From positions 1 to 61,797 of the forward strand of contig JAUWMT010000012.1 of assembly GCA_030613025.1 (NCBI GenBank): 61,797 bases of DNA, read 5' to 3'. The notes under the pieces were generated by a model. The model was not told where the DNA came from. It made no database searches and was given only the letters and a program-made list of their open reading frames with translations. Below, in pieces: positions 49,365 through 59,993 of the stretch. The stretch is from Candidatus Cloacimonadota bacterium (GTDB lineage: Bacteria > Cloacimonadota > Cloacimonadia > JGIOTU-2). A program made the position numbers and the translations under genes. Each line of letters opens with the position of its first letter. Within the stretch, counting starts at the first letter, position 1.

Positions 49365-49907
49365 ATGAAAAAAATATTATTAATTTCGTTTCTGTTGCTG
49401 TGCTCATTCACCCTTTTCGCTGAAGAAATTGAAGAAGATCAACCCAAAGAATTTACGCTTGAACAGGCGTATCAGATATTTGCAGTGGATTTCTTTAACA
49501 GAACATGGGATTTCCTCGATATGCCCGAAAGAAACTACGAAGAGGACGAAGTAATGCTTAATCTTGCTCACGCCTCACTTATGCACTGGTCGATCATCGG
49601 GCAGCCCTTAAACATGCAGCGTGGAGAGTGGATGGTAGCCCACGTTTATACAATTATTGGTAGAAAGGAACCTGCTCTTCATCATGCTCAGAACTGCCTT
49701 AATATTACTGAAAAATTCGGCTTTGAAGATTTCGACCTTGCCTTTGCTTATGAGCAGTTTGCACGGGCTCTGGCGTTAAATGATGATGACGATTGGAAAG
49801 AATATTACGACCTTGCAAAAGGTGCAGGCGAGCTTATTGAAGAAAAAGAAGATAGGGAATATTTCCTTCAAATTCTTGATGAAGGACCATGGTTTGGTAA
49901 GCGATAA
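49365..49907 (+). CDS. Exported TPR-like protein
   Basis: A 180-residue protein with signal peptide (MKKILLISFLLLCSFTLFAEE). The rest is helical with tetratricopeptide-like pairs (LNLAHASLMHWSIIGQPLNMQRGEWMVAHVYTIIGRKEPALHHAQNCLNITEKFG and DLAFAYEQFARALAL). No further family recognised. GGAG precedes the ATG. It is followed by 184 bp without a gene before the large secreted-protein gene. Confidence 0.75.
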   Translation: MKKILLISFLLLCSFTLFAEEIEEDQPKEFTLEQAYQIFAVDFFNRTWDFLDMPERNYEEDEVMLNLAHASLMHWSIIGQPLNMQRGEWMVAHVYTIIGRKEPALHHAQNCLNITEKFGFEDFDLAFAYEQFARALALNDDDDWKEYYDLAKGAGELIEEKEDREYFLQILDEGPWFGKR

Positions 49908-50091
49908 AAAAAGTACTAACTAAATATGATACAGTAAGATTTCAATTCATATTACTAACAGTATGCGGGAATTGAGATAGGGAGAGTTGTAGGTTGTAAG
50001 GAGAGAAAAATATTCGTTGTTTTGATGATTAATTTGACAAAACTAAAATATTTTTGTTGATTTGAAACAAGTCTATTAGACGGAGGATGAC

Positions 50092-53000
50092 ATGAAGAAA
50101 ATAGTTTCGGTTATATTACTCGTTTTATTACCATCTCTTTTATTCGCTGCACAGATTAAACCACAAAATACTACTTCAAAAGTACTTGATATCTTTAAAT
50201 ATCATAATTCTGGTAATTACTTATTCCGTGTTTCTAATTACGGCACTTTGGGCTCTGGTGACGATATAGTTCCACAGTGGCCCTCACTTGAATATCCAAA
50301 GGGTTCGGGTATTGATTTTCTTTATACTGGTGCTTTATGGTTCAGTGCGAAAAAACAACGCAGAAACGAATTAGGTGAAATGCTGTTCTGGCAGGATCCA
50401 AACCATGAATATACAGGAACGGCAAACATGGGATTTGGAAGAGTTATCGATACTCTTGTGACTGTCGGCTTTGATGGAGATAACGATTATTACGAGCTTT
50501 TACCGGCATATAATCCATTAGAATATGTACTGGGGAATCAATATACTTTGTATAATCCCCTTGATACTACAATGAAATATTATTCTTATAACGGAATCAT
50601 TAATTTTGATGATGACGGTGACAGCTTGGTCGATGAAGATCCAATCGGGAAAAAAGATTTCCCACTTGATCCCGACAGCATATTTTGTTTTTCTATGGGA
50701 TATGATGATGATGGCGATGGGTTGATCGATGAAGATGGAGGATATTTCGGGTATGAAAATTTAAGATTATATTTTTATGATTATAGCCCATTTGGAACTC
50801 CCGGAGAGCGAGTAATCGAATCACAATCATATCCTCAAAATCATATACCTTTAAATATAGCGATCTCTCATGAAACTTTCTGCTGGCCACTTCATTATTT
50901 TAACAAAATTGCACTTATTAAAACAACTATTTATAATATGAATCCAGTAGATACGCTCTTTGATTTTGCATTAGGATATTATATTGATTGTGATATTGGT
51001 CCTCAATCCTGGAGTTCATATGCGAGAGCTAATGATGATGTTAGTACATATAATGATTCATACAATTATGCCTACAGCTATGACGAAGATTTTGATGGAG
51101 GATTATCAATCGGATATTTAGCAGCAAAAGTATTTCCAGTTGCTGATAATGCTAATTTTGCATGCTGGACATGGGAAGTTGGTGACGGTCCCAGCCATAA
51201 TGTTCCAGGTGAAGAAAGAAATGAAAAGTATTGGTTAATGACACACAATGCTAACTCATTTGCTCCAACAAAATATGTTTCTCTTACTGAAGATCCAGGC
51301 GCTCAGCTTAATGATCCTTGTGATACACGATTTATGTATTCATATTATGGAGACCAGAATGGATTCACTAATCCAACGGGTAATAGTCTAAATTTTGCGC
51401 CCGGAGATTCTGTAATAATTTATTCGGCAGTATTTCTTGGTGACACTTCTGATGAATTAGAAGATATAGCATATATTTTGGAACAATTTTATGAAGCAGA
51501 TTTTGACCTGAGCTTTATTGATGATTTCGTGTCAGATCTCTTATTCTCGGAATACATTGAGGGAACCAGTCAGAATAAAGCTTTGGAAATATTTAATCCT
51601 ACAATTCAACCAATTGAATTAGAGAATTATCGTATTGCACAATCAGTGAATGGCAATGGTTGGCAATTCTGGCATGAATTTCCTGATGATGCTACCTTAG
51701 AACCATACGATGTATGGGTAATTACAACAGACGAAGCTTGTGACAGTCTGCAAAATGTTGCAGATGAGATACTATCATATCCAAGTGTTGTACATTTCAA
51801 TGGTAATGATGCACGGGGATTAGAAAAAATTAGTGATGACGGTTCGACTTGGAAACTGATAGATATAATCGGAAATCCTGATGAAAATCCAGGCAATGGC
51901 TGGGATGTAGCCGGAATACCTGAAGCAACATACAATCATACAATTGTAAGGAAAGATTCAATTTTCAACGGAAATATTGATTGGACAATCTCAGCTGGCG
52001 TAAATGCAGAAACGTCGGAATGGATCGTCTATCCATTAGATACATTTCAGTATTTAGGTTGGCACAACGTTGGGGGTGATGCTCCCGAAACATTTATTTG
52101 CACATCACAGGGTGACATCGATTCTTTGCGTGTTGGTGCTGCGCTTAATTTTATGCTCATTGGAAGTGAAATTACAGATTATTATATATACAGGTTAGTT
52201 TATTATGAAAATACCAGTACGGATACTCTTCACATTGGACCAATTGGAGCTATAATCGACAGCACAGAATGGCATTCAACTGAATATTTTGACGAACAGG
52301 ATAAACTATTATTAAAAAGCAGTTATCCAGAAGGAAATCCTCATAACAAACCTCAACTTGAAATTAATGAAAAATATATTGATGGAACCTACGAAGTAAC
52401 ACAATTGCAGGTCAAAGCAGTTAGTTATGCAGGATTAGAAGATTCTACCTGTGCAAAGATGACTTTTTTTGTCCGAGATTACTTTACTCCTGATACTGCA
52501 CCATTTATGGTTTCATGGGCTGATTACCTTCCCGATTATTTAAATAATGTCAGCTTGAATATTCTACCACATGTATACCTCTTAGGTCAAAATCATTACC
52601 TAAAATATTATCTTCACGATCCGATAGCGGACCACCCAATACCGGAAAAAATTATCAGCGGAGAGTATCATTTCGGTAATCCTTTTTATGTCGATGCCAA
52701 TGAAGAGTTCTCTGCAATCTGGTCACAAGATCTGGAATTATATTTATGGTGGAGTTACTTAGGGGAATTTGAATATTGGACTGATCGAGGAAGAATTTAT
52801 ACAACTCATACATACTTCTATGATGAAAATTTGGATGAGTACATTCGCTACTATTGTGATATTGAATATATGGATATTCAACTTGATGGAGGAACGAGCG
52901 GTTTACCTTCAATCGGTTCTGTAATTATTGATTCGTTAAGTGGTGAAGAATGGATGAGGATTCTCATTAATGATGATCAATCTTGCTTACTTACAAATTT

Positions 53001-54324
53001 ATCAATTGGAGAACACACTTTCAAAGTGCGTTCTGTTGATATTCAGGGAGCAGTGGATCCAACTCCGGAAGAATTGGTATTTACGTTTCATGAACCTGTA
53101 GATGCAAGCCAATCCGATAACATACTTTTAGTTGATGATACTCAAAATCAGATGATATTTGCTATCGAGGATTCTGTTAATAACTTTTATCAGGAATTAG
53201 TTGAAGATTACAGCGGTTCAGTAGATTGGATCGATCTTAGAGATGATAATTATACTTATATCTGCAATTTAAACAGAGATGTTCGTTATGATGATTTAGC
53301 ACCCTATTTTGCACCATCAGATATTCAATCATCTAAAATGATCCTTTGGTATGCAAACGATCCAAAGAGTTTTTATAATGATTGTACCAAAGTTCATCTA
53401 TTACAGCATTATGATATTATGAGATATTACTTGGATCAAGGAGGTAGTTTGCTCTTTACAGGAACAGCTAATATCTGCGATCCAATAGCATTCTTAGCAC
53501 GCGACTTTTTGCAGGAATACGGTGGTCTTGCAGATACGCTTTCAGCACTTTCTCAGTTATTGGAAGATAACAACTGGTTGTGGGGAATGCCTAATCAGGA
53601 TAACTCTATGTTTGTTGGTGCTCATGGATTAAATGATTTCAATACCCTTGATCCCTTTAATTTGAACCTGCATATTTACAAATTTCTAACTGGAGCATAT
53701 TTTCCTGAATATTGGGTAACAACCTCAAACCCATTAGGGAAAATTGGTAATGTCACTTTTTTAAATCCTGTTCAAGCAGAGACTATCTTTACCTGTATTA
53801 CTGATACAATGGATATCCATCAGCAGTTTGCAGATGCGCCTGTTGGAACTAAATATGTAAAAGACCCGGGAGAAACCGGCGCAATCTATACCCTTGGATT
53901 TCCTCTTTATTATATGGAAATGGATGATGCTAAAACCTTCATGGATTTAGTTTATGCCGATCTGGATTCTTTATTCTCAATTGATGATCCACCTTTTGTT
54001 CATGATCAATCTAATATTGATATTTTTAGCTTTCCGAATCCTGTTACTCTGTCTTCAAAGAGCCAAACTTTTTCATTTAATTTCAAGAATATTCAAAATG
54101 TAGTAGATCCAAAAATAAAGATATACAATATCAAAGGTCAGCTTATTACAACCATTGATATTGCTAAAGAAAACCTTGTCGTAACTAAAAATAGTATATC
54201 TTCTTCAATTTCCTGGAATTTCAAGGATGAGCAGGGCAAGGATATTTCGAATGGTGTGTATTTTTATAGAATTGAGTCTAAAAGTATGGATTCAGCAATT
54301 GAGAAAATAGTTATAGTAAGATAA
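50092..54324 (+). CDS. Very large secreted protein with lamin-tail domain and sorting domain
   Basis: A 1410-residue exported protein. Signal peptide (MKKIVSVILLVLLPSLLFAA); an N-terminal region containing acidic calcium-loop-like segments (NFDDDGDSLVDEDP, YDDDGDGLIDEDGG); a lamin-tail domain about 484-610 (LFSEYIEGTSQNKALEIFNPT); Ig/fibronectin-like stretches about 660-1000; an alpha/beta GATase-like domain beginning about 1011 (NILLVDDTQNQ ... YDIMRYYLDQGGSLLFTGTA); and a FlgD-like sorting domain from about 1313 (FSFPNPVTLSSK ... IYNIKGQLITTI ... ISNGVYFYRIE). Probably a surface or cargo protein; enzymatic role not evident. GGAGG precedes the ATG. Confidence 0.85.
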   Translation: MKKIVSVILLVLLPSLLFAAQIKPQNTTSKVLDIFKYHNSGNYLFRVSNYGTLGSGDDIVPQWPSLEYPKGSGIDFLYTGALWFSAKKQRRNELGEMLFWQDPNHEYTGTANMGFGRVIDTLVTVGFDGDNDYYELLPAYNPLEYVLGNQYTLYNPLDTTMKYYSYNGIINFDDDGDSLVDEDPIGKKDFPLDPDSIFCFSMGYDDDGDGLIDEDGGYFGYENLRLYFYDYSPFGTPGERVIESQSYPQNHIPLNIAISHETFCWPLHYFNKIALIKTTIYNMNPVDTLFDFALGYYIDCDIGPQSWSSYARANDDVSTYNDSYNYAYSYDEDFDGGLSIGYLAAKVFPVADNANFACWTWEVGDGPSHNVPGEERNEKYWLMTHNANSFAPTKYVSLTEDPGAQLNDPCDTRFMYSYYGDQNGFTNPTGNSLNFAPGDSVIIYSAVFLGDTSDELEDIAYILEQFYEADFDLSFIDDFVSDLLFSEYIEGTSQNKALEIFNPTIQPIELENYRIAQSVNGNGWQFWHEFPDDATLEPYDVWVITTDEACDSLQNVADEILSYPSVVHFNGNDARGLEKISDDGSTWKLIDIIGNPDENPGNGWDVAGIPEATYNHTIVRKDSIFNGNIDWTISAGVNAETSEWIVYPLDTFQYLGWHNVGGDAPETFICTSQGDIDSLRVGAALNFMLIGSEITDYYIYRLVYYENTSTDTLHIGPIGAIIDSTEWHSTEYFDEQDKLLLKSSYPEGNPHNKPQLEINEKYIDGTYEVTQLQVKAVSYAGLEDSTCAKMTFFVRDYFTPDTAPFMVSWADYLPDYLNNVSLNILPHVYLLGQNHYLKYYLHDPIADHPIPEKIISGEYHFGNPFYVDANEEFSAIWSQDLELYLWWSYLGEFEYWTDRGRIYTTHTYFYDENLDEYIRYYCDIEYMDIQLDGGTSGLPSIGSVIIDSLSGEEWMRILINDDQSCLLTNLSIGEHTFKVRSVDIQGAVDPTPEELVFTFHEPVDASQSDNILLVDDTQNQMIFAIEDSVNNFYQELVEDYSGSVDWIDLRDDNYTYICNLNRDVRYDDLAPYFAPSDIQSSKMILWYANDPKSFYNDCTKVHLLQHYDIMRYYLDQGGSLLFTGTANICDPIAFLARDFLQEYGGLADTLSALSQLLEDNNWLWGMPNQDNSMFVGAHGLNDFNTLDPFNLNLHIYKFLTGAYFPEYWVTTSNPLGKIGNVTFLNPVQAETIFTCITDTMDIHQQFADAPVGTKYVKDPGETGAIYTLGFPLYYMEMDDAKTFMDLVYADLDSLFSIDDPPFVHDQSNIDIFSFPNPVTLSSKSQTFSFNFKNIQNVVDPKIKIYNIKGQLITTIDIAKENLVVTKNSISSSISWNFKDEQGKDISNGVYFYRIESKSMDSAIEKIVIVR

Positions 54325-54354
54325 ATAATTGATATTCATCTACTTCGAATCCTA

Positions 54355-54470
54355 ACCTGTCGGGGCGTAACGAAGTGAAGACTGAAGCGTAGCGAGGATT
54401 TGAGGTGTTATTTTATTTCAACCTCGACTCCTCGTCGTTGCACTCCTTAGGAGTCGAAATTGAGCGTTTC
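54355..54470. repeat. Intergenic repeat between the large gene and tRNA-Thr
   Basis: CTGTCGGGGCGTAACGAAGTGAAGACTGAAGCG and TCGACTCCTCGTCG...TAGGAGTCGA, variants of the units at 17367 and 22104, with an imperfect inverted repeat CGACTCCT/AGGAGTCG (about 54424-54455). Downstream, TTGACA at 54487-54492 could be the -35 box of the tRNA, though no good -10 is seen. Confidence 0.5.
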
Positions 54471-54555
54471 TTATTTTCCCCAAAACTTGACAACCCCACC
54501 TCCCACTTTGCTTTTCTCTTACTTTACGTATAGGATGTTAATTACGTGATAATAA

Positions 54556-54631
54556 GCCACCATAGCTCAGTTGGCAGAGCAACTGATTCGTAATCAGTAG
54601 ATCGTGGGTTCAAATCCCGCTGGTGGCTCCA
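54556..54631 (+). tRNA. tRNA-Thr (CGT anticodon)
   Basis: Full cloverleaf: acceptor GCCACCA/TGGTGGC, D arm GCTCAGTTGGCAGAGC, anticodon stem ACTGA/TCAGT with loop TTCGTAA (anticodon CGT), T arm GTGGGTTCAAATCCCGC, discriminator T and encoded CCA at 54629-54631. It decodes ACG. It lies 14 bp upstream of the DUF4175-like gene. Confidence 0.97.
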
Positions 54632-54644
54632 TATTTGATTATAC

Positions 54645-57600
54645 ATGAGCATTTATAAAAAAGTTTTAATCTCTTTCAGAAATAAATATGTTCTCAATTC
54701 ACTGCTTGAGAATGCACTATACCTGATTACAATTTTACTGTTATTATTTATAGTTTATTCATTTCTCACTCAACCTCTAACTTCATCCTTCGAGCATTAT
54801 GATGCTCTAAAAACATGGTCTTTGATCGCAAAACTTGTTGCAGGAATTATCATTTTACTTTTCATTATCAGATTTCTCTTCACGATCCCATCCATTAAGC
54901 AAATAGCTCATAAAATTTCAAATTTTGATCCGCTGAATAATGAAATAATTCTGTCTGCCTTTGAATTTGAAACACAATCTGATCTGGATCACTATTCCCA
55001 AGAAATTCTTGAAAAAGCAATTGATGATGCAGATAATAGAGCATCAGAACTGAAGTTTTCAGATATCTTTCCTGCAAAAACACTGAAGAAAAGTTTTCAT
55101 GCCATTCTTTTTGCTTCTGCTGCTTTTATCCTTGTGCTGCTTATAAATCCCGTATTACTTACTACCTCCGCCAAAACAATTCTTCATCCTACAGCATTTG
55201 CTCCGCATTACGATTCGTTCATAGATGTGTCCCCGGGAAATACAAAAATTCTCAAAGGAAGCAATCTCCCGATCATAATAAACAATTTCTATCCGGAATT
55301 ATCATATGACATTCATGTAGAGCAGCAGAGACGCTGGAAAACTATGAAGATGACCTCGAATACTCATATTCTTTATAATATTACCGACGACCTTCATTAT
55401 GCGATCTCGAACAAATTTGCGCAGTCGGACACATTTACAGTGCAGGTGCTGGAAAAACCTATAATAAAGAATTTGCAAATAAGCTATTTCTATCCAACTT
55501 ATACCCAACTGAAAAATCGGATTGAAAATGACATCTCGGGCAAGATCATTGCGATAAAGGGGACAGAAATTATAGAAGAGCTCATAGTTAATAACAAGCT
55601 CACAGAATACAGGATAGTCTTTTCTGATGGCACTACAAAAAAACTTGAAACGATAGGGGACTTCACTTATAGAACAGGATTTACAGTTGTGAATAGTGGA
55701 AGTTATCATTTTTATTTGAAAGATATTCTTGGAAATACTAATAACATTATTGAACGGAACATATTTGCGGAAGAGGATCTTCCGCCAAAAATTGAGATCA
55801 TCCTGCCGGCACGGGATAAGATACTTGCTCAAAACATGCAGGAACGAATCGATTTCACTGCGTCTGATGATTTTGGGGTACAGAAGATAGAAATTCTTTA
55901 TAAGAAAAATGATGGAGAATATATGTCAAAAACAATTCTCGATACAACAGGAATTACCACACTGACTGCGAGTTACAATTTTAATGTATCTGACCAGGCA
56001 CTCTTTCCGGGAGATGTGATATTCTACTATTTGAAAGTTTATGATAACTGCACTGTTCCCGAAGCACATACATCTAACACAAAGATTTTCCTTCTTAAAT
56101 TTCCATCGATCGAAGAGCTATATGAAGAAATTCAAAAACAGCAGTCCGGAAATATGGATGAGATGAGGGAATCGCTGGAAGAATCCCGGAAAAATAAGGA
56201 AAAATTTGATGAACTTAGAAGGAAATTTCTCAAAAATGAGGAAATGGATTGGCAGCAAAAAGAGGATTTGAAAGAGGTTCTTAAGAAGCAAAAAGAACTC
56301 GCTAAGAAAGCAGAAGAAGCAGCTAAGGAATATGAAAAGTTTGTTGATGAACTCGAAAAAAATAAAGCGGTTGCCCGGGAAACATTGGAAAAATTGAAGC
56401 AGATCCATGAGATAATGAAGGAAATCTCATCTCCCGAACTTGAAAAGGCAATGAAAGAACTGCAAATGCAGATGGAGAAGCTCACTCCCGAACAGATGAA
56501 AAATGCGCTGAATAATTTTCAGTTCTCACAAGAGGAGTTTAATAAAAAACTCGAACAAACATTAAAATTATTGAAGAGCATTCAACTTGAGCAAAAATTG
56601 CAAAAAGCTTTGCAGCAAGCAGAAGAGCTGGAAAAACTGCAAAAACAGCTCAATGAGCAAACCTCAGAACGCATCGATCAAAATCAGCAGTTGAGTGAAC
56701 TTGCTCCATCCCAGTCAGACATTCATGAAAAACTTAAGTCACTTAATAAGGACTTAGCAGAACTCGCAAAAGAACTTGCGGAAAATAAGGAAAAGAATGC
56801 TGCAAATGAACTTGAGAAAGGACTTCAGCGGGAAGGTCAGAATAAATTGGGCGAAGCAATGCAAACTGCTTCTCAGCAGCTCAGTCTTGACGATAAGCAA
56901 GTGAAAAAGAAACAACCCGAGATACTCGTCGGGCTTTCAGAACTCAGGAATTCAATATACATGGCGCAGATGAAGATGCAGGCTTCGCTCATGACCGAGT
57001 TTCAAAAATTGCTCAAGAAGACCCTTAATGAGATGCTTTTCTTCTCCAAAAAACAGGAGCGTTTTCTTGATAAATCCTATAATACCTATGATATTCTTGA
57101 TGAAGAGATAAGCATGTACGAAGGCATCAAGAATTCTGTCAATACCCTGTTCAAGGATCCCATGATAATTCTGATGATGGATCCAAAATTTTTTCCTCAT
57201 TCCGCGATTGCTCTCAACAGCTTTGAAAGGATGTTCGAGAAAATTTCTGAAAACAGCCATTACAATATTCAGAAAGACAAAGAAGAAATATTTAAGGCAA
57301 TGAATCTAATGATCATTGATCTTTTGCTCTCGAAGAGCAAGCAACCACAGGGCTCCGGCGGAAGTATGCAGCAGCTTTTACAACAGCTTCAGCAGATGTC
57401 ACAGGGGCAGCAATCGATAAATATGCTTACCCAGGCAATGCTCGAGCAAATGATGGGGCAGTTGCAACAGGGCAGGGGCTTAACACCCCAGCAGCAAGGG
57501 ATGATAGACAGAATTGCAGGCAACGAGCAGCAGATAAAGGAGAATTTTGAACGAATGCTGCGGGATTATCCTGAAGCTGAAAAACTACTTGGAAATATGG

Positions 57601-57920
57601 AGGGATTGAAGAATGAGTTAAAAGAAGTAGTGGAAAAGCTTCAGCGGGGCATAATTGATGAGCAGGTGATCCGCCAGCAGAACAATATCCTATCCCGACT
57701 TCTCGATGCTCAGCGCTCCATCCATGAGCGGGATTACAGCAAGAAAAGAGAATCTGAAACACCGGGCGAACAGCAATGGGATGTGCCGGACAATCTCATT
57801 ATTGACACTACAAACATGGAAGTGAAAGATATTCTGAAGTATATAAATGAAAATTATCCCGAAGAATACCACCGACTAATCAAAGAATATTTGGAAAAAA
57901 TACAGCATGAAAATAATTAG
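54645..57920 (+). CDS. DUF4175-like membrane protein with long coiled coil
   Basis: A 1091-residue protein: three membrane segments near the N-terminus (about 24-45, 62-84, 150-172), a periplasmic Ig-like region (about 190-480, with FYPTYTQLKNRIENDISGKI and DDFGVQKIEILYKKND), then a very long Glu/Lys/Gln coiled coil (about 485-1000) including a Gln/Met-rich stretch (GSMQQLLQQLQQMSQGQQ). The layout is that of DUF4175 proteins. A role as a membrane-anchored envelope scaffold is a guess. It overlaps the TPR gene by 14 nt. Confidence 0.82.
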   Translation: MSIYKKVLISFRNKYVLNSLLENALYLITILLLLFIVYSFLTQPLTSSFEHYDALKTWSLIAKLVAGIIILLFIIRFLFTIPSIKQIAHKISNFDPLNNEIILSAFEFETQSDLDHYSQEILEKAIDDADNRASELKFSDIFPAKTLKKSFHAILFASAAFILVLLINPVLLTTSAKTILHPTAFAPHYDSFIDVSPGNTKILKGSNLPIIINNFYPELSYDIHVEQQRRWKTMKMTSNTHILYNITDDLHYAISNKFAQSDTFTVQVLEKPIIKNLQISYFYPTYTQLKNRIENDISGKIIAIKGTEIIEELIVNNKLTEYRIVFSDGTTKKLETIGDFTYRTGFTVVNSGSYHFYLKDILGNTNNIIERNIFAEEDLPPKIEIILPARDKILAQNMQERIDFTASDDFGVQKIEILYKKNDGEYMSKTILDTTGITTLTASYNFNVSDQALFPGDVIFYYLKVYDNCTVPEAHTSNTKIFLLKFPSIEELYEEIQKQQSGNMDEMRESLEESRKNKEKFDELRRKFLKNEEMDWQQKEDLKEVLKKQKELAKKAEEAAKEYEKFVDELEKNKAVARETLEKLKQIHEIMKEISSPELEKAMKELQMQMEKLTPEQMKNALNNFQFSQEEFNKKLEQTLKLLKSIQLEQKLQKALQQAEELEKLQKQLNEQTSERIDQNQQLSELAPSQSDIHEKLKSLNKDLAELAKELAENKEKNAANELEKGLQREGQNKLGEAMQTASQQLSLDDKQVKKKQPEILVGLSELRNSIYMAQMKMQASLMTEFQKLLKKTLNEMLFFSKKQERFLDKSYNTYDILDEEISMYEGIKNSVNTLFKDPMIILMMDPKFFPHSAIALNSFERMFEKISENSHYNIQKDKEEIFKAMNLMIIDLLLSKSKQPQGSGGSMQQLLQQLQQMSQGQQSINMLTQAMLEQMMGQLQQGRGLTPQQQGMIDRIAGNEQQIKENFERMLRDYPEAEKLLGNMEGLKNELKEVVEKLQRGIIDEQVIRQQNNILSRLLDAQRSIHERDYSKKRESETPGEQQWDVPDNLIIDTTNMEVKDILKYINENYPEEYHRLIKEYLEKIQHENN

Positions 57921-59685
57921 ATATCTCATAATAATAATCTGTTTTTTCATAATTTTCACACAGACAATTTATGCTGTTGATGATCAAGCAGTACTTCAGG
58001 TAAAAATTCGTGAAGCATTGCACTATGAACAGCAGGGAAATTTTATTAAAGCCGAAATGTTATATAAACAATTACTTGACAATTTTCCACATAACAGACA
58101 GGTGGTCAGCAGGTTAATATATCTCTATATGCGAACGAATAAACTTGATTCTCTAGAAAAAATTCTTGAAAACGAGAAGGATTTTCTTACAAATAATTAC
58201 TATCAAATCACACGAATTGAACTACTGATCAAGAAAAATCAGCTTGATGAAGCTAAAAAGATGGCTGAAGTACTTCTCCAAGATTCAAAGGTAAATAGCT
58301 CGATAATAAGGCAGGTCGCTCAGATCTATCAAAGATACCATTTGTACGATGATGCTATCGAATTATATCTAAGAGCGCGAAAGGGATCAAAGAGGTCAAT
58401 TGCATTTGCTCAGGAATTGGCTAATGTCTATCAGTTGCAGGAAAGATTTTATGATGCTTTGAATGAGTACTTAAATATTTTAGATAATAGAACATATCAA
58501 AATGTGCGTTATCGCGTTGAAAAGCTTGATCTGTCGTATGAAGAGATAATTTTAGCTTTAGAAACTCGGCAGAAACAAGAGCCGAGTATTGAATTGCAGG
58601 AGCTTATCGGCGAGTTCCTTATGCTTTCAAGGCAGTATCAGCGAGCTTTTGAGTTTTACAGAATTTTGGGTAATGATGCGTTGATCAAGCTTGCGACTCT
58701 TGCGGAGAAACAGAATTTGTACAAGCTCAGTATTCAGTGTCTCTCTGAAGTACTTAAATCTACAAAGGATGAGCAGACAGTTCTCTATCTGGAAAACAAG
58801 ATAGGGGAGTTGTATTATTTTCTTAATGATCACGAAAAGGCATATAAGCATTATATGAAAGTAATTGAGCTTTATCAAAACACTAAAGCATCGCTGCCTT
58901 CAGCATATATTTTTGGAGCATATAAGAATCTGGCAAATATCGAACTTTTTGAATATCAAAATCCTGTGCAGTCACAAATATACCTGGAAAAAGCGCTTGA
59001 TTTTGCCAGTGTGTCATCGGAAAGGGCAGAATTATCCATCTTGCTTTCACAGTGCTATTTGCAACAAGAAGATTACGGAAAAAGCGAGAATATACTAACT
59101 GAAATTATTGAGAACAAGCATTACAATAAAGATGTGAAGGAAAGAGCAAAGATGAAGCGTATTGAAACAGCACTTCTCAAAGGAGATTTTTCAGTAGCAG
59201 ATTCTCTTTCTAAAGATTTTTTTGCTCATGATTATGAATCCAAATTTATAAATGACATTGCCGGAATGTATCGTACAATGAATAACGAGCTGCATCTTAT
59301 GCAGGCAGATGATAATGTAAAAAATGCTGCTCTTTCCCTTCTTAGAAATATGTATTTTAATAACAATGCACAGTTGAATAAGGATATTGAGCGATTAGGT
59401 ATTGTACTTCAGGATTCCTCTGCTGTATCATATTTGAGGCTGCAGGTTGCTGACTATTATTATGACCAGGGAGAGTATGCAGTTGCTGTTGAGTTTTGTA
59501 GGGAGCTGCTAACAGACAATGATGATCCATACAGGGAATATGTATGCTTCATGACTGCGAATTGCTTTAACCAGCTTGGTTTGAATGAACAAGCTTTGGT
59601 ATATTATACTGATTATTTACTCGAGTTTCCACAAGGAACCTTTGCACCGGATATTCGTTTAAGACTAAAAAAACTTGGCTCATAA
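57907..59685 (+). CDS. Exported TPR-repeat protein
   Basis: A 592-residue protein with signal peptide (MKIIRYLIIIICFFIIFTQTIYA) and tetratricopeptide repeats throughout (LHYEQQGNFIKAEMLYKQLLDNFPHNRQVVSRLIYLYMR, QIYQRYHLYDDAIELYLRARK, YYYDQGEYAVAVEFCRELL, ANCFNQLGLNEQALVYYTDYLLEFP). It probably binds the envelope protein encoded just upstream, whose coding sequence it overlaps by 14 nt. No catalytic domain is seen. Confidence 0.84.
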   Translation: MKIIRYLIIIICFFIIFTQTIYAVDDQAVLQVKIREALHYEQQGNFIKAEMLYKQLLDNFPHNRQVVSRLIYLYMRTNKLDSLEKILENEKDFLTNNYYQITRIELLIKKNQLDEAKKMAEVLLQDSKVNSSIIRQVAQIYQRYHLYDDAIELYLRARKGSKRSIAFAQELANVYQLQERFYDALNEYLNILDNRTYQNVRYRVEKLDLSYEEIILALETRQKQEPSIELQELIGEFLMLSRQYQRAFEFYRILGNDALIKLATLAEKQNLYKLSIQCLSEVLKSTKDEQTVLYLENKIGELYYFLNDHEKAYKHYMKVIELYQNTKASLPSAYIFGAYKNLANIELFEYQNPVQSQIYLEKALDFASVSSERAELSILLSQCYLQQEDYGKSENILTEIIENKHYNKDVKERAKMKRIETALLKGDFSVADSLSKDFFAHDYESKFINDIAGMYRTMNNELHLMQADDNVKNAALSLLRNMYFNNNAQLNKDIERLGIVLQDSSAVSYLRLQVADYYYDQGEYAVAVEFCRELLTDNDDPYREYVCFMTANCFNQLGLNEQALVYYTDYLLEFPQGTFAPDIRLRLKKLGS

Positions 59686-59773
59686 TATATTTCTGGACAA
59701 AGTAAATTTTCTGATTCAATCATACACCCAAATATTAAATAAACAGTCTAAAATATTTTTTGTAGGAGAATCA

Positions 59774-59956
59774 ATGAAAGACAAAAAGAAGAGAAAAACA
59801 AAATTTTGGAAAAGCTTTTCTATTTTGATACTCATATTTTTGCTTATCAAAGTTGTAGTGAAATTCATCAAAGAAAATATGAACAAGTATAATTTAGGAG
59901 AGAAGGAAGTCATAAAAGACGATGAAGAGGTTGATATATTTGAGAATGATGCATAA
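59774..59956 (+). CDS. Small single-pass membrane protein
   Basis: About 60 residues: basic N-terminus (MKDKKKRKTKFWKSF), one membrane helix (SILILIFLLIKVVVKFI) and an acidic C-terminus (EKEVIKDDEEVDIFENDA). Start set at 59774 because AGGAG lies 7 nt upstream; a longer frame from 59675 overlaps the TPR stop and lacks such a site. It closes the DUF4175/TPR operon. No family recognised. Confidence 0.68.
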   Translation: MKDKKKRKTKFWKSFSILILIFLLIKVVVKFIKENMNKYNLGEKEVIKDDEEVDIFENDA

Positions 59957-59993
59957 TTTGTAAGGTTGTGTTTCCTTTGATGTTAGTTATGTA

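Noticed and set aside
54355..54631. Genomic island integrated at tRNA-Thr
   Set aside because: No integrase, no direct repeat of the tRNA 3' end, and ordinary genes follow directly.
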